From: Arabidopsis thaliana
Taxonomy: Eukaryota > Streptophyta > Magnoliopsida > Brassicales > Brassicaceae
NCBI RefSeq assembly: GCF_000001735.4
Contig: NC_003076.8
Location: forward strand, 10,354,001 to 10,418,000
Length of the DNA stretch: 64,000 nucleotides
Reading direction: 5' to 3'
In this document: positions 57,931 to 64,000 of the stretch, piece after piece
Numbering within the stretch: position 1 is the first letter of the stretch
Layout: every line of letters starts with the position of its first letter
The notes under the pieces: model-generated
What the model saw: the letters and a program-made list of their open reading frames with translations, nothing else
Databases searched by the model: none
What the model was told of the DNA's origin: nothing
Position numbers and translations under genes: made by a program

Positions 57931-60900
57931 CAGAGTCGTGCCTATGTGCAATTAAAATGGCATTTGTTTCAGGTAACAGAAATATAAAGATTTTTTAAGA
58001 CCCCCAAATTTCATCAATGTAGTGTATCAGAATGGTTTTAGCAGATTCATTAATGGCTAAGCAACCCAAGTTTGAATTCGTTAGATAACTTTTTTTTTTT
58101 GCATTTATACACAATTAGACTTAGAATAAGGAAATTGAGAATTTCCAAACCGGTAAGGAAACTATCTCAAACCAAAAAAGTAATCAGAATCCTAAATTGA
58201 AAAGGATTCGAGTAGAGTTTATAAATAAATTTTTTGATTTAGGTTTTAGAAAGACAGAGAAATCAAAATTCCCAATTAGTTCTTATTCTTCCAAGTTCTA
58301 AGATTCATCTTTTTCTTCCACAGTTCTATTGGCACGGTGATTAAATGGGTGATATCTCATATTCTTCTTCTCCTTCGTTGGTGGTAAGTCTCTTTCCTCT
58401 GTTTCTTTCATATACAATTTTATAATCCTGAAAAAGTGACGAATTTGGTTTTTATGGTTTGTTTATTCACTTTCTTCCTTTGAGAACTATTGGAACATCC
58501 AAACATGACAGCTTTTTGTTTATTAACTTGTTTTTTATACTAGCTTTGTTTATGAACTATCATTGGCGCTGATTTGATAAATTGTTTATTTTTCAATCTT
58601 TAGAAACATGTCTTTTAGATCGTATCCAACTGGATCACAAAAAAGACAGAAGAAAGATAAAGATGATGCGTTTGTGAAGTCACAATCAGGTGCTATGCTT
58701 AAGTTTCTAAAAAACCTGAAATTCCTACTGAATCTATGGGAATAAACGATCAGCCGGATGATCCAATGGAGAATGAGAATGAACAAGATGATGAGAATGT
58801 TAACAAAGAAGATTATGAGAATGTTAACAAAGAAGACAATCAGAATGTTAATGAAGAAGATGATGGAAACGATATGAATACAGATGAGAACAATGTTGAA
58901 TCTAAAGAGCATCATGGAGTTCCAGATTTTTATGATCGTGGAAACTGGGGAAAGGTTGAGTCTGGACTAAGAATTATTATGGTTGAAAAAGGTCCTGCTG
59001 CAAGACAACCAATTGATTTCACTTTTCCAAGAGAGAAGGTTAGTGGTCGACACTTCTCGCATTCATACTACCGACGAATTTTGAGTAATGGAGAGAAACA
59101 AGACCGTCGTTGGCTAGTTTACTCAAAGATATTAGATAAAATCTTTTGTTTTTGTTGTAAATTGTTTACTAGAGACAAAAATCCTAGTCACATGGCATCT
59201 AAGGGATTGAGTGATTGGAAAAATATTTTGGAACGGCTTAAGAAGCAGGAGACTAGTCATGAGCATATTAAATGCATAAGTCAATGGATGGATTTTGAAT
59301 CAAGGCTAAAGAAAAATCAAACTATCAATAAGCATGTGCAACAAGAACTCAGGAAAGAGAGGAATTATTGGATGGATGTGATGCTTAGAATTTTTTTGTT
59401 GGTAAAAACTCTTGCTAAACAAAATTTAGCGTTTCGTGGAAGTAACGAAAAGCTAAAAGCAGATGGCAACGAAAATTTCTTAAGTTTATTGACATCATGG
59501 CTGAGTGGAATCCGGTAATGAGGGAACATGTTAGACGATATGAAGATCGTGAATCTCGTTACTATTTTCTCAGCAACAAAATTCAGAATGAATTGATCAA
59601 AAAGATAGCAGATGAGATCAAAGGTATGATCATTAAAAAGATTCAAGGTGCAAAATATTTTTATGTCATTGTTGATTGTACTCCAGATATTAGTCATCAT
59701 GAACAAATGACTCTTATTCTTTGATGTGTTGATGTTCAACATCTTCAGCTAAGGTAGAAGAATATTTTCTCACGTTCTTGAAAGTTGATGACACGTCTAG
59801 AGAAGGGCTTTTTTGTGAGATTCAGAATGTGTTGGTTGCTCTTGGTTTAAACATTGATGATGTGAGGGGACAAGGATATTATAATGGGTACAATATGAAG
59901 GGAAAACATAAAGGAGTGCAAAAGAGATTCCTTGATGTCAATCCACGTGCATTTTATACTCTGTGTGGTAGTCATAGCCGTAATCTTGCACTTTGTGATA
60001 TAGCGACCACTTCTTAAAAAGCAATTTTATTTTTTGGGATAATCCAGCATATTTATTGTTTATTTGCATATTCAATTAAGCGGTAGAAGATCTTAGAAGA
60101 TATGATGGGAGGTTTGACGGTTAAAAATTTATAACAGACTCGTTGGGAGAGTCATGTTGAATGCGTAAAGGCAATAAGATTTCAAGCTCGAAAAATAAGA
60201 GAAGCTTTGATTTATATAGCAGAAACGACTGATGATCCAAAAGCACAAAGTGATGCTGAATGTCTTGCGACAAGTGAAACACATGGGATTGGTCATTATG
60301 AATTCTTGTTGTCTATGGTAATTTGGTACAAACTTCTATTTGCTGTTAACACCGTAAGCAAGAGTTTGCAGTCAGAAGACATGAATATTGAAGTTGTTGT
60401 TTCCCAGTTAAAAGGACTTGTTTCTTTTTTCAAAAGTATCGAGACACGGGTTTTGAGAGTGCAAAATCAGATGTTCAACCTATAGCAGAATCTATGGAGA
60501 TTGAAACCATTTTTCTTACTAGGAAAAAACGTGTCATCAGAAGAAAGAAGTTTTTGGCGAGGAACCTGAGAGAGTTGACGAAACTGTGAATTTGTCTCCT
60601 GAAGAGTGCTTTAGAATTTCTTATTTCATCCAAGTTATGGATCAAGCTCTATATTCTCTTGAGACCAGATTTGAGCAATTTGAAAAGTATGAACAAACAT
60701 TTGGTTTCCTATTTGATTTGGATAAACTGAAGTCTGCAAGTGATGATAGTTTGATGGCGTCTTGTGCAAATCTTGAAGAATGTTTAAAACATGAAAATCA
60801 TTCAGACGTTATTGGGGATGATCTGTATTTTGAACTATCAGTTCTAAAAGATGCTTTGCCAGAAGATTGCAAGAGACCTATCGAGGTGTTGAACTTTTTA

Positions 60901-61286
60901 AAAAGAATGGAAGGTTGTTATCCAAACGAATGGATTGCTTATCGAATATTGTTGACGATTACAGTTTATGTTGCCTCAGCTGAAAGAAGCTTTTCAAAGT
61001 TAAAGTTGATCAAGTCTTATTTGCGATCAACTATGTCACAAGAAAGATTAAATGGTTTAGCTATCATATCCATAGAGAGAAAACTAGTTAGGAACCTAGA
61101 TTATGAGCATATGGTGAAAGATTTTATCAAGACCGAAGGAAGGAAGATCGTGTCTTAGTGTTTTGTTTGTTTCTTATTTCTTTTATTTTTAAACTTTATC
61201 GTTTGGAATTTTCTTACATTTATTTTATTTAAAAGTTTTGTTACAAAAAAAAATTTTGGCCCCCAATAACCCTGGGCACGACACTG
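57931..61286 (+). mobile_element. hAT transposon, 3356 bp, inserted in the NLR
   Basis: Terminal inverted repeats CAGAGTCGTGCCTATG (left) and CAGTGTCGTGCCCAGG (right, minus strand). They are flanked by an 8-bp target duplication, AACCTGAA at 57923-57930 and CTCCTGAA at 61287-61294 (six of eight equal). An 8-bp duplication and CAG termini are typical of hAT elements. Joining the flanks restores continuity of the NLR reading after the MHD motif, which confirms the insertion. It carries the transposase relic at 58608-61158. Confidence 0.9.
58608..61158 (+). pseudogene. hAT transposase, TTF-type zinc finger and dimerisation domain
   Basis: A TCTTTAG acceptor precedes ATG 58608 (MSFRSYPTGSQKRQKK); a 5' UTR exon with donor at about 58384 is likely. 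The frame is lost in an A6 run at about 58706, then open from about 58711 to 59490: an acidic Asn/Asp/Glu linker, then the TTF-type finger (HFSHSYYRRIL, FCFCCKLF) and LSDWKNILERLKKQETSHEH. Shifts and stops follow at about 59490, 59722 (TGA) and 59742. Then come the transposase core ([41 protein letters not shown]) and, at 60586-61158, the hAT dimerisation end VASAERSFSKLKLIKSYLRS. Similar proteins are annotated as TTF zinc finger/hAT dimerisation proteins. About five lesions; not functional. Confidence 0.9.
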
Positions 61287-62835
61287 CTCCTGAATCACGT
61301 CATGCATTTTTACTCTTCTTACCAAACACAATCCATCAATAAATGTGCATGAACTAATGAACTAATTATATCATGGCTTGGTTTATCAGCTCCATCATCG
61401 TATCCTCTATAAATCTTTCACATATCTAAAATCTATCAACTCATCTTTCCTTATTTCGTAATCTCCCAAAAATAGAGAGCAATATAGGAAGCACGATTAT
61501 ACTCTTTCATCGTTCAAATTATCATACAAAACTTCAGAATATGAAGAATCTTATCTTACGTACTTGGAAACTGAACTTAAAACTTCGATTCCTCGACCCC
61601 ATTCTTCTATCGTCTTTTTATATGATATCACCGTGCCAATAACATTAAGAGCAAGTTGCAAGCAACAACATTTTTGACTAATTTTTCTTGTAAGTTTGGG
61701 AATATGTGGATGACTTCTGAGTGCGACTTCTCCCAACGTTTCTTTGAAACAATTTCCATGCATCTTCTGGTGCCAAACAACTAAGTTCCATATCATCATT
61801 TACCTTCAGTTTTTTTACAAACTTCCTCTTGCCGAGTGGTCAACAATACTTTTCATCCATTTTCTTGTGTTATAAGTGGAACACTGATCTTATTTAGATC
61901 CACCTCACTTCATAAATCGTCCAATAACAATATAAATCTCTTTCTACTAAGGATATTATATTTGTCAATAGCCTTTTCCTTTTCTGTCTATTGTCAATAT
62001 TCCTTACCAAACCCTAGTATTTTGCCGATCTGTTCTTGAATACTCTCAATCTGACAAATCTTTAGACACCACAACCCAAATCACAATATCAAATCAATTT
62101 CTTGAATCAAAGTATTGATCTGAGGTAGGGTTGTGATCTTGCCTACTCCACCCATACCGTAAAATCCTAGAGTTATTACATCATCTTTCAAGAGAAGGTT
62201 CCATTCCCGTTGAAAGACCATTTCCAAACCAACTACTGTAGGTGAAATGTACTTCTTCTCCAACTTAGGAATTACAATTTTGCTTGTAACCACTACAAAA
62301 TATTATTCTTTAGCTTTAAGATTTTTGACTTCTTTCAACTTCCTGAATATTGTTTTACTGTAAAAAATGCTTAATTTATAAGTTTTAGAACAAATACTAC
62401 ACACAAAAATGTTCGATTTCGTTTGTGCTGGCACTTAACAAATCATTCACTTGAGACTCCATACCTTCGACCCTCAATAGCCATTACTAGACTTGAGCAA
62501 ACTTTTATAGACCGTTATCTTCCTCAATCTTAACTATTGTCAAAAAATCATCACGTACCTCTACGAGCTCTTGCATCAGGAACTTCAATGACTCGATATT
62601 CTCCTTTTTGTGAGTGTGATTTTCATAACCACATAATCTTCCACTAATATGATCCAACACTTGATCACATGATAATTGTAATTGTACTCAAAGACAATTT
62701 CACATATTTTTTAAGAAATCTGGAACTAAACGCAAAGATGGGACATGTAAAAAGGAGAGAGACTAATCGGTATATATTGTAGTACCATTATTTTTTTAAG
62801 ACATAGTTGAGAGATCGTTTTAAAACATCACATTA

Positions 62836-63330
62836 GAGCATCTCCAATGGTGAGAGGCCCCAACGGATTCTCAGCATTTTTTAAGAATAAATTTTTGAAT
62901 TTGATGAGATTAGAGCTTATGTTGTTATTTTTTAATTTTGCAAATTCCAATGGTAGTCACTCTTTGTGGGGTTCTCGGGTAACGAAATAAATAAAAATTT
63001 TAAAAATTATTTTAATTCATAAAACTGAAAGACTATTACAATTCATAACATATTAAATATATATTAATTTCATACATTTGAAATAAATTTGCAAAAAAAA
63101 AAAAAAGAGAAACAATAAGTTGTTCAGTTGGATTGTTGCGAAATTATGTCCATATAAGCTCAACCAAATCAATTTTCAATTATTAATGCATATTTTGATC
63201 ACAAACTTGATTTCGAATGCCCATCATATTTTCGAGATTTTGAGGCGTACCTGTAGAATACGATAAATCGATTTGTGAAGCTTGGTTTCCTTCAACATGT
63301 AGAAATTCTAAAACATCAAACTTGACGACA
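62836..63330 (-). mobile_element. PIF/Harbinger element, one end and transposon-protein tail
   Basis: The left terminus GAGCATCTCCAATGG at 62836 follows the target TTA (62833-62835), the standard PIF/Harbinger start. On the minus strand near 63250-63120 a broken frame reads ENMMGIRNQVCDQNMH, two stops, then LKIDLVELIW and FRNNPTEQ, which resembles the end of Harbinger-type proteins (LKxDLVEHIW). The other terminus was not found and may lie beyond the window. Confidence 0.55.
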
Positions 63331-63389
63331 TACTTTCATAATATTTTTATTATATTGCGGCGTAGTAGTCACTATCTTCCTCTTCTTTT

Positions 63390-63673
63390 CCTGCGAGGAC
63401 TACATTGATGACAAAATCGCTGTGGTCTTGGTCAAGGAATCTGGCGTTACTCAATTCATTGTAGCAGTCAAGGTAATAAATAGCTTCCTCATGGTTGTTG
63501 GACAAAAACATTATTTTTATCTTATTCTGAGTAAAAGAAATGGATTGGTGGTATTTACTCAGGAGAAATATTACAAAAAGAGAATAGAGAAAGGAGTGGT
63601 AAAGGAAGAAGATATGGAGTTTTACCTCTTTGCCTCCAAGCCTTCAAGTGGTGCTGCCATCTTCAACCTCTAA
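63390..63673 (+). other. Open frame with weak cystatin-like look
   Basis: The frame is open from a stop near 63361 to the TAA at 63671-63673 but has no ATG. It begins with a hydrophobic run (VVTIFLFFSC) and includes FIVAVKVINSFLMVVGQKHY followed by FYLIL, faintly like the central strand and loop of plant cystatins (VVxG then YYL). It lacks a proper QxVxG loop. It may be a fragment or chance. Confidence 0.2.
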
Positions 63674-64000
63674 ACACATCTCTCTCCCTCTTTATTAATT
63701 TTATTTCAAATCTGAATTGTTTGCAGCAATTGTGCCCATTGAATTCCCAACTTGCTTTCGTATTAATATTTCTGAATAATATGTAGGAGTTGACGACGAT
63801 AATAAAATGAAGTTTCATTCACAACTCTTTTTCAGAGTTTTATACTATAACTAGCAAAGTACACATTTCCAATTTTAATATAATTCTCTAAATTTTCTGA
63901 TTTTCCCTGTTAAATCCACCTGATACACATTAATTTAGTAATTTACCTAATCCCATTATTTCTCTAAGTTGTAAACTAATAGAGAAAATATAACGGGATC
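63674..64000. other. AT-rich end of window
   Basis: No gene, repeat terminus or RNA recognised. Confidence 0.5.

Larger units (their letters stand above)
56664..62700 (-). pseudogene. RPS5-like CC-NBS-LRR resistance gene, split by a hAT element
   Basis: Read from right to left. Coiled-coil piece at about 62690-62410 (SCDQVLDHISGRLCGYENHT, ESQVNDLL). P-loop GFYGMGGVGKITTL near 62120-62160, with one residue extra after the Lys. Kinase-2-like RFILLLDDL near 61930; VLLTTR near 61840; CCLQLALNVIG (GLPLA block) near 61660; KMHDVIQE (MHD motif) at about 61290-61315. The hAT element follows, then the protein resumes at 57922 with a block like VMTTWIASSFGKQKE, ARC2/LRR text, and the LRR end DFPKSLTTPCFHNLSIVT to CPKLGKLPLDSQSANG (57060-56690). 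Many stops and shifts lie throughout. Members of this family guard host proteins at the plasma membrane; this copy is dead. Confidence 0.88.

Noticed and set aside
58586..58915. 109-codon hydrophobic minus frame, membrane-protein-like
   Set aside because: Antisense of the Asn/Glu/Asp-rich linker of the hAT transposase, which gives Ile/Phe/Val strings.
1..64000. tRNA, rRNA, organelle DNA insertions
   Set aside because: I looked for clover-leaf boxes and organelle gene words and saw only tRNA-derived primer sites; a tRNAscan-SE run would settle it.

Overview
This is a plant nuclear segment. It is AT-rich with intron-bearing genes, pentatricopeptide (PPR) genes, a light-harvesting gene fragment and a dense nest of plant transposons. 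The proteins (an Lhca2-like antenna protein, a RIC1-like protein, 766-residue P-class PPR and RPS5-type NLR relics, CACTA, hAT, Harbinger, Helitron, TRIM) point to Arabidopsis or a close Brassicaceae relative, probably a pericentromeric or otherwise TE-rich region. From memory, Lhca2 and RIC1 are neighbours in A. thaliana (At3g61470/At3g61480), with related copies and 766-aa PPR genes in the At5g28xxx region; I could not check this.

Layout. 1-2.3 kb: a minus-strand L1-type LINE cut by the window edge. 4.37-11.29 kb: a multi-exon PPR-like gene with a frameshift, carrying a roughly 4.8-kb Ty1/copia element in intron 4. 11.7-14.5 kb: the 3' end of a Ty3/gypsy Tat-like element whose extra gene runs antisense to the element, inserted in a RIC1-like gene fragment (14.5-15.0 kb). 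15.9-18.2 kb: Helitron ends and a PIF/Harbinger MITE. 19.0-19.4 kb: the 3' exons of an Lhca2-like gene. 20.93-23.23 kb: an intact intronless P-class PPR gene, the only clearly functional-looking host gene here. 24.7-25.2 kb: a second gypsy-type LTR plus primer-binding site, then non-coding retroposon-like sequence to 27.4 kb and weak gene relics to 29.2 kb.

34.4-35.9 kb: a decayed hAT transposase (minus). 37.8-40.9 kb: a Helitron-like unit carrying two tandem arrays. 41.5 kb: a retroviral-type gag relic. 43.0-46.6 kb: a CACTA (En/Spm) element containing a 580-bp TRIM. 46.7-51.9 kb: a copia element with 162-bp LTRs and a perfect 5-bp target duplication. 52.7-56.2 kb: a copia element that has lost reverse transcriptase. 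56.7-62.7 kb: an RPS5-like CC-NBS-LRR pseudogene split by a 3.36-kb hAT element whose ends and target duplication are visible. 62.8 kb onward: one end of a PIF/Harbinger element.

Overall the window is a graveyard of insertions. I see no convincing new biological system. The best leads are the antisense gene in the gypsy element, the intron-borne copia with preserved exon phases, the paired RIC1/Lhca2 fragments, and the Helitron with two different tandem arrays. All coordinates come from reading the sequence by eye; splice sites, TE ends and frames were traced by hand.
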